A stretch of 13,203 bases of DNA from Eubacteriales Family XIII. Incertae Sedis bacterium (GCA_031287295.1 JAITTH010000133.1:1-13203); one strand, 5' to 3'. Shown: positions 1 to 6,291, counted from the first letter of the stretch. A program made the numbers and translations. The notes: a model not told the origin generated them from the sequence alone.

Positions 1-66
1 CTCCTCGCGAAAATCGACAGCCTCCTAATAAAAGAGTACGATTTCCTGACCTCGTTTTTTTATTGA
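1..66 (+). CDS. Possible C-terminal end of an upstream gene (partial)
   Basis: Frame 1 is open from the left edge and ends at a TGA at 64-66, giving 21 residues that finish in KEYDFLTSFFY. The codons look compatible with the genes downstream, but 21 codons are too few to assign a family or to exclude chance. A run of seven T follows the region at 55-61 inside this frame. Frame 2 closes at 26-28; frame 3 stays open to about 124 but has no start with a ribosome binding site. I do not recognise the product. Confidence 0.2.
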   Translation, partial: LLAKIDSLLIKEYDFLTSFFY

Positions 67-295
67 GGGCGCATATCATACAACAGATGGCGACAGATTC
101 CACGAACCAAATTGACACCCGGTAAAAATTCCACAGTACAATACGAAAACATTTGCTGCACTTACTGATATGGAACAGAGTAAGGGTAAGAACATTCTGT
201 GAGTTCCGTGCTTGCTGATCTTGAAGTATGCGGCAAGGATGACTACGCCTCATGTAACACCTACAGTAAAAAATCAATCCCAGGTTGCACGCAGG
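67..295. other. Non-coding stretch upstream of the ylbF-like gene
   Basis: No open reading frame of useful length with a ribosome binding site occurs here on either strand. A very short frame starts at ATG 239 and stops after about 18 codons; I do not regard it as a gene. Weak inverted repeats are present (for example CTTGC near 210 with GCAAG near 233, including one G-T pair), none followed by a T-tract on the + strand. The word GCCTCATGT at 248-256 recurs in two other intergenic regions. No tRNA or known riboswitch pattern is visible. Confidence 0.5.
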
Positions 296-324
296 TAGAC
301 GAAGGGGGCTTTGTGTTATACAAT
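296..324 (+). promoter_or_regulatory. Candidate sigma-A promoter for the first gene cluster
   Basis: TAGACG at 296-301 (4 of 6 against TTGACA) is separated by 17 bp from TACAAT at 319-324 (5 of 6 against TATAAT). Transcription would start near 331, just before the hairpin at 335-360 and about 50 nt before the first start codon. This is a by-eye match, not an experimentally known site; spacing and location support it. Confidence 0.4.
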
Positions 325-334
325 ATTTTACAGA

Positions 335-360
335 TTTGATCGTGCATTACCGCGATCAAA
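335..360 (+). promoter_or_regulatory. Perfect inverted repeat or 5'-UTR hairpin before ylbF
   Basis: TTTGATCG at 335-342 is the exact reverse complement of CGATCAAA at 353-360. Inside it, T343-G352 (wobble) and G344-C351 extend the stem to 10 pairs around a six-base loop. The element ends three bases before the purine-rich ribosome binding site at 363-370 and begins a few bases after the predicted transcription start. It lacks a T-tract, so it is not an intrinsic terminator. It may be a 5'-end RNA hairpin or a repressor operator; the sequence does not decide. Confidence 0.5.
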
Positions 361-379
361 ACAGAAGGGATAGAGAGTG

Positions 380-712
380 ATGCAGAACATTCATGATATG
401 GCGAAAGAATTGAGCGATGCGATTCGTGCAAGCGAGGAATACCGTGCCTACATTGCAATCAAGGAAAAGGCAGGGCAGAATCCGGAACTTACCGAAGCGC
501 TTAACGACTTTCGCGGGAAACAATTTGAGATGCAAAAAAGGCAGATGATGGGCGAAAACCCCGGACCGGACGTGCTTGCACAGATGCAAAATCTGGGGCA
601 GATTCTCATGCGAGACCCACTGGCAGCGGAGTTTTTGCAGGCGGAAATGAGGTTTACTTTAATCGTAAACGATGTCTATCAGATTCTTGCCGAAGCCGTA
701 AAAACCGACTGA
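380..712 (+). CDS. YlbF/YmcA family protein
   Basis: A 110-residue, highly charged, predicted all-helical protein resembling the YlbF/YmcA (Com_YlbF) family. The family pattern is visible as an N-terminal helix (MAKELSDAIRASEEY), a central Q/M/K-rich helix around residues 45-57 and a C-terminal segment ending ILAEAVKT. In Bacillus subtilis, YlbF, YmcA and YaaT form a complex that directs RNase Y cleavage of selected mRNAs and so affects competence, biofilm and sporulation; whether this copy does the same is inference. The site AGAAGGGA at 363-370 fits ATG 380 (9-nt spacing) and also a GTG at 377 in the same frame; I prefer ATG. It is the first gene of the left cluster, 49 nt before the M24 peptidase. 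Neither YmcA nor YaaT is encoded in this window. Confidence 0.8.
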   Translation: MQNIHDMAKELSDAIRASEEYRAYIAIKEKAGQNPELTEALNDFRGKQFEMQKRQMMGENPGPDVLAQMQNLGQILMRDPLAAEFLQAEMRFTLIVNDVYQILAEAVKTD

Positions 713-726
713 AATCAACGATAGGA

Positions 727-739
727 TAGCCTCATGTGA
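727..739 (+). repeat. Intergenic word TAGCCTCATGTGA, copy 1
   Basis: This 13-mer between the ylbF-like and M24 genes occurs again in reverse complement at 4499-4511 between the palindromic element and the CNNM/CBS gene. The shorter core GCCTCATGT is also found at 248-256. All three copies are in non-coding DNA, which is a small fraction of the window. Function is unknown; a short dispersed repeat remnant or a protein site are both possible. Confidence 0.3.
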
Positions 740-761
740 CAAAGGATGCAGTGAAACAAAA

Positions 762-1448
762 ATGGAGATAAACCTTGAAAAATTAATTTGCATAACGCAG
801 GCAGCCGCGCTGGGGGATGCCTGTTTTGACTATATCCTCGGAGAAATTCGCCTGGGCATCAGTGAATTGCAAATTGCACGAAAAATTGACGAATACTTGC
901 TCTCACACGGCGGAACGTCCCTCGCGTTTCCGACCATTTGTGTCGCGGGTGAAAACGGGTGCCAACCACACGGCGTGCCTTCCGACTACCGCATTGCAAA
1001 AGGCGATCTGGTTACAATAGATTTTGGCGCGGTTGTCGGCGGATATTGCGGAGATATGACGCGTACGGTTGCAGTAGGGCGACCATACGCGGAGCTGCGA
1101 GAACTCTATTATACCGTTCTCGATGCGCAGCTGGCGGCAATTGATGTCCTTGCTGCGGGTGTGAGCTGTCAGTCCGTCGATACAGCCGCACGAGAAATCA
1201 TTGAGGCTGCCGGGTTCGGTGAGTATTACATTCACGGGACCGGACACGGCGTTGGCAAGGAAGTACACGAAGCTCCGACACTCAATGCGAAGAGCGAAGA
1301 AACCCTCCAGGTGGGGATGGCGGTTACCGTAGAGCCGGGCATCTATATCCCCGGAAAGGGTGGCGTTCGTATCGAAGACTTGTTCGTTATCACAGAAACA
1401 GGTATAATCAATTTGGTTAAAAGCGATAAATCGCTGATCATTTTATAA
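762..1448 (+). CDS. M24 family metallopeptidase, Xaa-Pro aminopeptidase type, catalytic domain only
   Basis: A 228-residue pita-bread metallopeptidase. All five expected di-metal ligands are present: D87 (in IDFGA), D98 (in CGDMTRT), H162 (in HGTGHGVG), E191 (in VEPGIY) and E205 (in VRIED), with H70 in PHGVP and H169 as the usual accessory histidines. The PHGVP, GDMTRT and HGTGHGVGKEVHE wording matches aminopeptidase P/YqhT-like enzymes, which release an N-terminal residue before proline, better than methionine aminopeptidase. Related proteins are about 350 residues with an N-terminal creatinase-like domain; here that domain is missing because the ylbF-like gene ends 49 nt upstream. The nearest good ribosome binding site, AAAGGA at 741-746, is 15 nt from ATG 762, which is long; no other ATG, GTG or TTG lies in frame between. 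It precedes efp, the usual Firmicutes pairing. A methionine-aminopeptidase-like role cannot be excluded. Confidence 0.85.
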   Translation: MEINLEKLICITQAAALGDACFDYILGEIRLGISELQIARKIDEYLLSHGGTSLAFPTICVAGENGCQPHGVPSDYRIAKGDLVTIDFGAVVGGYCGDMTRTVAVGRPYAELRELYYTVLDAQLAAIDVLAAGVSCQSVDTAAREIIEAAGFGEYYIHGTGHGVGKEVHEAPTLNAKSEETLQVGMAVTVEPGIYIPGKGGVRIEDLFVITETGIINLVKSDKSLIIL

Positions 1449-1475
1449 AGTTTTTCATTCAGAGGAGATGTTGTT

Positions 1476-2033
1476 ATGATTTCTGCCGGAGAATTCCGAA
1501 AAGGTATCACATTTGAGATTAACGGGGAACCGTTTGTCGTTGTTGACTTTCAGCATGTAAAGCCGGGAAAAGGAAGTGCCTTTGTTCGCACAAAGTACAA
1601 AAATGTCATTACCGGTGTCATTCGTGAAGAGAGCTTCAATCCAAACGACAAATATCCGAGAGCCCATATTGAAACCAAGAAGATGCAGTATTTATACAGC
1701 GATGACGATCTTTACTATTTTATGGATGAAGAATCGTATGAACAATCCCCGCTTACGGCGGATCAAGTAGAAGATGCCATCAAATGGCTCCGCGAAAACG
1801 ATACTGCGGAAATCAAATTCTACCAGGGCAATGCATTTCTTGTCGAAGCACCGAATTTTGTCGAATTGAAAATCGTGGAGACAGAACCGGGTGTAAAGGG
1901 TGACACGGCGACCAATGTTACAAAGGCAGCAATTGTAGAGACGGGCGCAACCGTACAGGTTCCGATCTTTATTGAGGCCGGAGAGGTCATCAAAATCGAC
2001 ACACGTTCAGGAGATTATTTAGGGAGGGCATAG
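1476..2033 (+). CDS. efp: Elongation factor P
   Basis: A 185-residue protein, the normal EF-P length. EF-P binds between the P and E sites of the ribosome and rescues stalling at consecutive prolines. The N-terminal KOW-like domain carries the loop KPGKGSAF with its tip lysine K32, the residue modified in many bacteria (beta-lysine in Escherichia coli, 5-aminopentanol in B. subtilis). The middle and C-terminal OB domains follow, ending in the family's typical VIKIDTRSGDYLGRA. No modification enzyme is encoded nearby. A strong site AGAGGAG at 1461-1467 lies 8 nt before ATG 1476. The gene is 27 nt after the M24 peptidase and its stop is separated from the mltG start by one base, which argues for co-transcription and translational coupling. 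Confidence 0.98.
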   Translation: MISAGEFRKGITFEINGEPFVVVDFQHVKPGKGSAFVRTKYKNVITGVIREESFNPNDKYPRAHIETKKMQYLYSDDDLYYFMDEESYEQSPLTADQVEDAIKWLRENDTAEIKFYQGNAFLVEAPNFVELKIVETEPGVKGDTATNVTKAAIVETGATVQVPIFIEAGEVIKIDTRSGDYLGRA

Positions 2034-2034
2034 T

Positions 2035-3090
2035 ATGCCGTATCGAGAAAAAAGTATGCTACCGAGGATACTCCTTGGTATCCTTGGATTGCTTGTTATA
2101 GCCGTCGTTATTCTCTTTTTTGTTTATCAACATTCGTTGAAACCCGTAGATGCGACAGATACGACGGATGTTGTCGTGGTCATTGAAGACGGTTCCGGGG
2201 CGAAAGGCGCAGCCGGGGCATTGAAGGACGCCGATGTGATTCGCAGCGAATTCTTCTTCCTCTTACGTGCGCGTTTGGACGGAAAATACAATAACCTTCG
2301 TGCCGGCACGTATACCCTGAAAAAGAGCATGTCTACCGATGATATTCTTGTCGTGCTTACAAAACAAGAAATCGTGAGCGAAACGACATCCTTTACCATT
2401 CCGGAAGGGTATAACATTACGCAGATCAAAAATCGACTTGTGGAAGCCGGTCTTGTTACGGAAGAAGAGTTTCTGAACGAAGTCGCAAACGGCGTTTTTG
2501 ATTATAAATTTATGGAAGGGTTACCTGCGGGACCGGAACGCCTCGAAGGCTTCCTCTATCCGGATACTTACGAAGTTTACGTGGATGCCGGAGCCCACGC
2601 CATTATTGACAAAATGCTTGCACGGTTTGATGAATTGTTCAAACCGGAATACTATACCCGCGCCCAAGAAGTTGGACTGACGGTATTTGAAGCGGTCAAT
2701 ATGGCATCCATCATCGAGCGAGAATCGGTTGTACCCGAAGAGAGACCTGTTATGGCGCGTGTTTTCTATAACCGCCTAAACATCGATATGCCGCTGCAGA
2801 GCTGTGCAACCATCCAGTATATTTTAGGTGAGCCCAAGGAGTTTTTATCGGTGGCAGATACGCAGATTGAGTCGCCCTACAACACCTATCTGCATCTTGG
2901 TATGCCGCCGGGCCCGATTTGCAACCCGCGCATCGAATCCATAGAAGCGGCACTCTATCCGGCAAAGAACGATTATATCTTCTTTGTCCTCAGTGAAAAA
3001 TTAGACGGTTCCCACAATTTCTCCGATAATGAAGATCAGTTCGCAATCGATAGTGAGAAATATGCCGATGCCGTCGGCCTGTATGAGTAA
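2035..3090 (+). CDS. mltG: Endolytic murein transglycosylase MltG
   Basis: A 351-residue YceG/MltG family protein. It cleaves nascent peptidoglycan strands at the membrane and is thought to set glycan chain length. One N-terminal membrane segment spans about residues 10-31, after a short basic cytoplasmic tail; the rest is extracytoplasmic. A LysM-like region follows at roughly 45-125, then the YceG catalytic domain. The active-site glutamate is E228 in NMASIIERE, corresponding to E218 of E. coli MltG. Other family motifs are FLYPDTYEV (about 173-181), ARVFYNRL (241-248) and MPPGPICNP (290-298). AGGGAGGG at 2021-2028, inside the end of efp, serves ATG 2035; a second methionine at codon 8 is less likely. 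In B. subtilis the homologue yrrL also lies near U32 genes (yrrN, yrrO), so the neighbourhood is conserved. Confidence 0.95.
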   Translation: MPYREKSMLPRILLGILGLLVIAVVILFFVYQHSLKPVDATDTTDVVVVIEDGSGAKGAAGALKDADVIRSEFFFLLRARLDGKYNNLRAGTYTLKKSMSTDDILVVLTKQEIVSETTSFTIPEGYNITQIKNRLVEAGLVTEEEFLNEVANGVFDYKFMEGLPAGPERLEGFLYPDTYEVYVDAGAHAIIDKMLARFDELFKPEYYTRAQEVGLTVFEAVNMASIIERESVVPEERPVMARVFYNRLNIDMPLQSCATIQYILGEPKEFLSVADTQIESPYNTYLHLGMPPGPICNPRIESIEAALYPAKNDYIFFVLSEKLDGSHNFSDNEDQFAIDSEKYADAVGLYE

Positions 3091-4333
3091 CATGGAGTTG
3101 CTTGCTCCGGCAGGCGATTTGGAAAAACTAAAAATTGCACTGCTGTATGGCGCGGATGCGGTGTATTTTGCGGGAAAAGTTGCGGGCTTGCGTGCAGGGG
3201 CAGGCAATTTTTCTCTTTCCGAAATAGAGGAAGCGGTAACGTTTTGCCGTTCGCAAAACCGACGTGCCTATCTGACGGTAAATGCCTTTTCGCATCCCGG
3301 TGAGGCAGCGGAGTTAGAGGCATTTCTCCGTGCATTGACCGGGTTTGCGCCGGATGGTTTTATTTTTTCCGATCCCGGTGTTCTTTCACTCCTAAAGACA
3401 GTTTTTCCGAATGCGGGGAAAGAAGGCGGTCCCGAATTGCACCTCAGCACACAGGCAAGCGTGACAAATGCGGCGGCAGCGAAGTTTTGGTACGAGCAGG
3501 GCGTACGGCGCATCATTCTCGCGCGAGAACTATCGCTCTCCGAAATCGCACAAATTCGTACAGAGATTCCCAACGATTTAGAACTCGAAGTCTTCGTTCA
3601 CGGCGCGATGTGCATGGCTTATTCCGGACGTTGCTTGCTTTCCAATTTTTTAACCGGAAGAGACGCCAACCGCGGTGACTGCGCGCATACATGCCGCTGG
3701 AAGTATGCGATTGTCGAAGAACAGCGTCCCGGCGAATACATTCCCATCGAAACGGACCAATACGGAAGCTATCTTTTGAGTTCGAAAGATCTTTGTATGC
3801 TCGAAAATGTTTCGGATTTACTGCATTCGGGCATTGCTTCCGCCAAAATAGAAGGGCGCATGAAAAGCCTCTATTATGTAGCCACGATTGTGCGTGCCTA
3901 TCGCCACATCATCGACGAGGCACTTTCCTCTCCGGGGCAGACGGTCTCTGCGGAAAGTCTTGCTTATTGGAAAGAGGAACTTTCGAAGGCAAGTCATCGC
4001 AATTATACGACAGGGTTCTTCTATGGGAATCCGGGCATGGAAGGGCAAGACGATAAAAGTGGCGGTTATCAACGTAGCTATGTTTATCTGGGAATCGTCA
4101 CCGGATACAACCCGGAAGATGGTTTGCTTGCTTTTGAGCAGCGCGGGAAATTTTCACAAGGAGAGATCGTCGAGATTTTCGGACCGCAGCGAGCGTTTCT
4201 TGAGATGACGGTGGAAGAGCTCTTCGACGAATACCAAAATCCGATTCAAAGTGTGCCTCATGCGCAGCAAAAAGCCTTTCTGCGCGTTCCAAGCCGGGTG
4301 GAACCTTATTCGCTCATTCGTAAAAAATTGTAA
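3083..4333 (+). CDS. U32 family protein, TrhP/YegQ-like tRNA U34 hydroxylation protein
   Basis: About 416 residues. It starts MSNMELLAPAGDLEK, as U32 proteins do, and contains the U32 signature region from FVHGAMCMAYSGRC to ANRGDCAHTCRWKY at about residues 172-208. Numbering from this start, C177, C184, C200 and C238 have nearly the spacing of the iron-sulfur ligands described for UbiU; C204 is an extra cysteine. Once called collagenase-like peptidases, E. coli YegQ (TrhP) and B. subtilis YrrN/YrrO are now known to make 5-hydroxyuridine at tRNA position 34 using prephenate; the close similarity of the signature region points to that role rather than proteolysis. The C-terminal beta-barrel domain is present. 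ATG 3083 overlaps the mltG stop by 8 nt; ATG 3092 is an alternative. Neither has a clear ribosome binding site, suggesting reinitiation after mltG. The stop codon TAA abuts the palindromic element. Confidence 0.88.
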   Translation: MSNMELLAPAGDLEKLKIALLYGADAVYFAGKVAGLRAGAGNFSLSEIEEAVTFCRSQNRRAYLTVNAFSHPGEAAELEAFLRALTGFAPDGFIFSDPGVLSLLKTVFPNAGKEGGPELHLSTQASVTNAAAAKFWYEQGVRRIILARELSLSEIAQIRTEIPNDLELEVFVHGAMCMAYSGRCLLSNFLTGRDANRGDCAHTCRWKYAIVEEQRPGEYIPIETDQYGSYLLSSKDLCMLENVSDLLHSGIASAKIEGRMKSLYYVATIVRAYRHIIDEALSSPGQTVSAESLAYWKEELSKASHRNYTTGFFYGNPGMEGQDDKSGGYQRSYVYLGIVTGYNPEDGLLAFEQRGKFSQGEIVEIFGPQRAFLEMTVEELFDEYQNPIQSVPHAQQKAFLRVPSRVEPYSLIRKKL

Positions 4334-4477
4334 CTACTCAAGGGTATCCGCCTATTCCCCGTATCTCCGGCGTTTCGGACAAAACCTGCCCCTCCAACGT
4401 ACATCAGAGTACGCCTACGGTTCAGAACCTGTCCGAAATACCAAATCTACGAAAAATATGCGAATACCGTTGAGTAG
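4334..4477. mobile_element. MITE-like 144-bp imperfect palindrome with TAA flanks
   Basis: The arms 4334-4381 and 4430-4477 are inverted copies that align without a gap. Outermost bases CTACTCAA match TTGAGTAG exactly, and TTTCGGACA at 4373-4381 matches TGTCCGAAA at 4430-4438 exactly. Including the flanking A/T pair, 37 of 49 positions match. A central CGTAC/GTACG pair (4398-4402, 4409-4413) with loop ATCAGA lies on the same axis at 4405.5. The element is flanked on both sides by TAA (4331-4333 and 4478-4480), which could be a 3-bp target duplication; the left copy is the stop codon of the U32 gene. No protein is encoded. Terminal inverted repeats, small size and possible target duplication suggest a MITE; a structured RNA or transcription attenuator is the alternative. 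Confidence 0.55.
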
Positions 4478-4498
4478 TAACAAAAAACATTAGCCCAT

Positions 4499-4511
4499 CA
4501 CATGAGGCTAC
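4499..4511 (-). repeat. Intergenic word TAGCCTCATGTGA, copy 2 (reverse strand)
   Basis: The + strand reads TCACATGAGGCTA, the exact reverse complement of 727-739. It lies 21 bases after the palindromic element and 10 bases before the proposed -35 box, so it could in principle be a regulatory site, but the match may also be chance. Confidence 0.3.
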
Positions 4512-4514
4512 GAC

Positions 4515-4533
4515 CCCCTTCTTGCAAAAGGGG
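4515..4533. repeat. Short inverted repeat around the -35 region
   Basis: CCCCTT at 4515-4520 pairs perfectly with AAGGGG at 4528-4533 around a seven-base loop that contains the proposed -35 box. It has no following T-tract on either strand, so a terminator is unlikely. It could be an operator for a dimeric repressor or a chance palindrome in a C/G-rich patch. Confidence 0.35.
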
Positions 4534-4551
4534 CGAAAAATATGATATAAA
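4522..4551 (+). promoter_or_regulatory. Candidate sigma-A promoter for the second gene cluster
   Basis: TTGCAA at 4522-4527 (4 of 6 against TTGACA) is followed after 18 bp by TATAAA at 4546-4551 (5 of 6). It lies about 57 bp before the start of the CNNM/CBS gene, downstream of the palindromic element. The -35 box sits in the loop of a perfect 6-bp inverted repeat (CCCCTT 4515-4520 with AAGGGG 4528-4533). This is a by-eye assignment. Confidence 0.4.
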
Positions 4552-4607
4552 TAAAGGAAGCACATGCCGTAAAAGTATAAGTTTTTTAAAGGAGCTGACA
4601 AACAAAT

Positions 4608-5960
4608 ATGGATCCGGACCCCGGGAGTACGTATTTACCGCAAATCATTTTTTTACTCGTTCTGATTCTCATCAATGCATTCTTTGCGATGGCAGAAATG
4701 GCCACCGTTTCCGTAAATCGAAATGCAATTCGTAGTTTGGCTGAAAATGGAAATAAACGTGCAAAACGGCTGGTTTCCCTCTTGGCACAGCCGAACAAGT
4801 TTCTTTCAACGATTCAGGTATGCATAACACTTGCAGGTTTTTTGCAGAGTGCATCTGCCGCTACATCCATGGCTGCTGATTTGGCTTCGTGGATTGAAGG
4901 GTTTCATATCAAATACGGAATGCAAATTTCGATTGTGATCATTACCTTCATTCTATCCTTTTTCAACCTTGTGCTCGGTGAACTCGTTCCAAAACGCGTT
5001 GCGCTTCACTATTCTGAAAAAGTTGCGCTGATTACGGCATATCCGGTATGGTTTGTATCAAAGGTTGCGGCACCGTTTGTCTGGCTTTTGTCCAAGACCG
5101 TGTCCGGGATTTTACGTCTGTTCGGCATCAAAAAAGATAGCATTGAAGAACAATATTCGGAAGAAGTGATTCGTTCTCATCTCGATGTGGGCATTGAAAC
5201 AGGACTCATCAACGAAACCGGCAAAGAGATGATTACCAGTGTGTTTGAATTTGACGACATTCTTGCATACGAGATTATGACGCCCAGAACCGATGTATTT
5301 ATGGTAAACATCAACGACAAGCTCGAAGAATACGTGGACGAGCTGCTCAAAAGTCGCTTTTCTCGTATTCCGTATTTCGAAAAAGACAACGACGATATTG
5401 TCGGTGTTTTGTATATGAAAGACTTCATCCTACAGGCGAAGAAGGTCGGATTTAACCGCGTAAAAATAAGCAGTCTTCTACGAAAACCATTCTTCGTACC
5501 GGAGACAAAAAACATCGACGATTTGTTTCACGAGATGAAGGACAGCAAGACACATATGGCATTTCTCGTCGATGAATACGGTGGTTTTTCGGGCATTGTA
5601 ACCATCGAAGATATGGTGGAAGAAGTTATGGGCAATATCGACGACGAATACGACGACTCCGAGCCCAAATTGGAACAAATCGCTCCGAATGTCTATGAAC
5701 TGGATGGGAGCTACAATTTAGACGACCTTTCCGAAGAGCTCGGGCTCAAACTCGAGTCTGAAGAATATGAGACGGTTGGCGGGCTTGTCATTGATCTGCT
5801 TGGCGAAATACCGGATGAAAAATCGAAAGAACAGAAGGTGGTACGCATTGATAACTGTATCTTTACGGTGCAAAAACTCAAAGATCGCCGCATCGAAAAG
5901 ATTCGCCTGGAAATCGTAGACGAAACGGAAGAAAAAGGGGCAGAGAATGCTTCCTCTTAA
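4608..5960 (+). CDS. CNNM/CBS-domain membrane protein (hemolysin C/CorC-like, possible Mg2+ transporter)
   Basis: A 450-residue protein of the DUF21/CNNM - CBS pair - CorC_HlyC architecture. The N-terminal CNNM domain (about 10-180) has hydrophobic segments near 11-30, 66-90, 105-123 and 140-163 and the family motif GELVPKR at 124-130. A CBS pair follows: the first begins near MTPRTDV (224-230), the second carries VDEYGGFSGIVTIED (321-335). The acidic linker GNIDDEYDDSEPK leads to a CorC/HlyC transporter-associated domain at about 358-438. Characterised relatives (CorC, MpfA) export Mg2+ and bind ATP in the CBS pair; the old name hemolysin is probably misleading. AAAGGAG at 4588-4594 lies 13 nt before ATG 4608, long but with extended complementarity (AAAGGAGCTGA). 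It is the first gene of the second cluster and its end overlaps the Asp23 gene by 14 nt. Confidence 0.93.
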   Translation: MDPDPGSTYLPQIIFLLVLILINAFFAMAEMATVSVNRNAIRSLAENGNKRAKRLVSLLAQPNKFLSTIQVCITLAGFLQSASAATSMAADLASWIEGFHIKYGMQISIVIITFILSFFNLVLGELVPKRVALHYSEKVALITAYPVWFVSKVAAPFVWLLSKTVSGILRLFGIKKDSIEEQYSEEVIRSHLDVGIETGLINETGKEMITSVFEFDDILAYEIMTPRTDVFMVNINDKLEEYVDELLKSRFSRIPYFEKDNDDIVGVLYMKDFILQAKKVGFNRVKISSLLRKPFFVPETKNIDDLFHEMKDSKTHMAFLVDEYGGFSGIVTIEDMVEEVMGNIDDEYDDSEPKLEQIAPNVYELDGSYNLDDLSEELGLKLESEEYETVGGLVIDLLGEIPDEKSKEQKVVRIDNCIFTVQKLKDRRIEKIRLEIVDETEEKGAENASS

Positions 5961-6291
5961 AAATGAAACCATTGCTACGGATGTTCTTGCCCTTTATGTT
6001 TCGAACGCTGTGCTTGCTACAGAGGGCGTTTTCGATCTGAGTCCACTGATTGCCGACACGATTACCCATACGATTTGGGGCAAGGAAAGTCGCTTTAAGG
6101 GCATCAAATTTGCAGATGGAGACAAAGGTGTCATCATTGATATTTTTGTGGTATTGACCTTTGGGCAGTGGATTCCGGATGTTGCCTGGAACATTCAACA
6201 AAATGTAAAAAGTGCACTATTGGACGAGATGGAAATCGATATCGAATCCATTAACATTCACGTACAAGGCGTTGCACGCGATGATGTGTAA
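5947..6291 (+). CDS. Asp23/Gls24 family envelope stress protein (YqhY-like)
   Basis: A 114-residue Asp23/Gls24 family protein. Family features are the opening strand with VLALYVSNAVLATEGVFDLS (residues 13-32), the central VIIDIFVVLTFGQWIPDVAW (62-81) and the final INIHVQGV. Asp23 of Staphylococcus aureus is held at the membrane by AmaP; B. subtilis YqhY lies beside accBC and nusB and is linked to acetyl-CoA carboxylase control. Here neither amaP nor accBC is adjacent, yet the position just before nusB is the same as for YqhY, so a YqhY-type orthologue is likely. AAAGGGG at 5934-5940 is 6 nt before ATG 5947, which lies inside the end of the CNNM/CBS gene. Its precise biochemical role is unknown. 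Confidence 0.88.
   Translation: MLPLKNETIATDVLALYVSNAVLATEGVFDLSPLIADTITHTIWGKESRFKGIKFADGDKGVIIDIFVVLTFGQWIPDVAWNIQQNVKSALLDEMEIDIESINIHVQGVARDDV

Larger units (their letters stand above)
4478..4607. other. Intergenic region between palindrome and CNNM/CBS gene
   Basis: No gene is visible on either strand. It contains CACATGAGGCTA at 4500-4511 (the reverse complement of a word at 727-738), a GC-rich hairpin at 4515-4533, a candidate promoter at 4522-4551 and the ribosome binding site AAAGGAG at 4588-4594. No convincing intrinsic terminator for the upstream cluster was found. Confidence 0.5.

Noticed and set aside
39..61. A possible intrinsic terminator ending in seven T
   Set aside because: The only upstream inverted pairing (AAATCG with CGATTT) is distant from the T-run and weak, and the run falls inside a possible coding frame.
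711..761. A frameshifted N-terminal domain of the M24 peptidase
   Set aside because: The frame is open upstream but only 49 bases separate it from the intact ylbF-like gene, so no domain of 120 residues could be encoded there.
3029..3082. An earlier start for the U32 gene
   Set aside because: The added residues overlap mltG and do not resemble U32 N-termini, which begin with an ELLAPAG-type strand.
4334..4490. The palindrome as an intrinsic terminator for the U32 gene
   Set aside because: On the + strand it is followed by AACAAAAAAC rather than T residues. Attenuation is not excluded, but the sequence does not fit a standard terminator.
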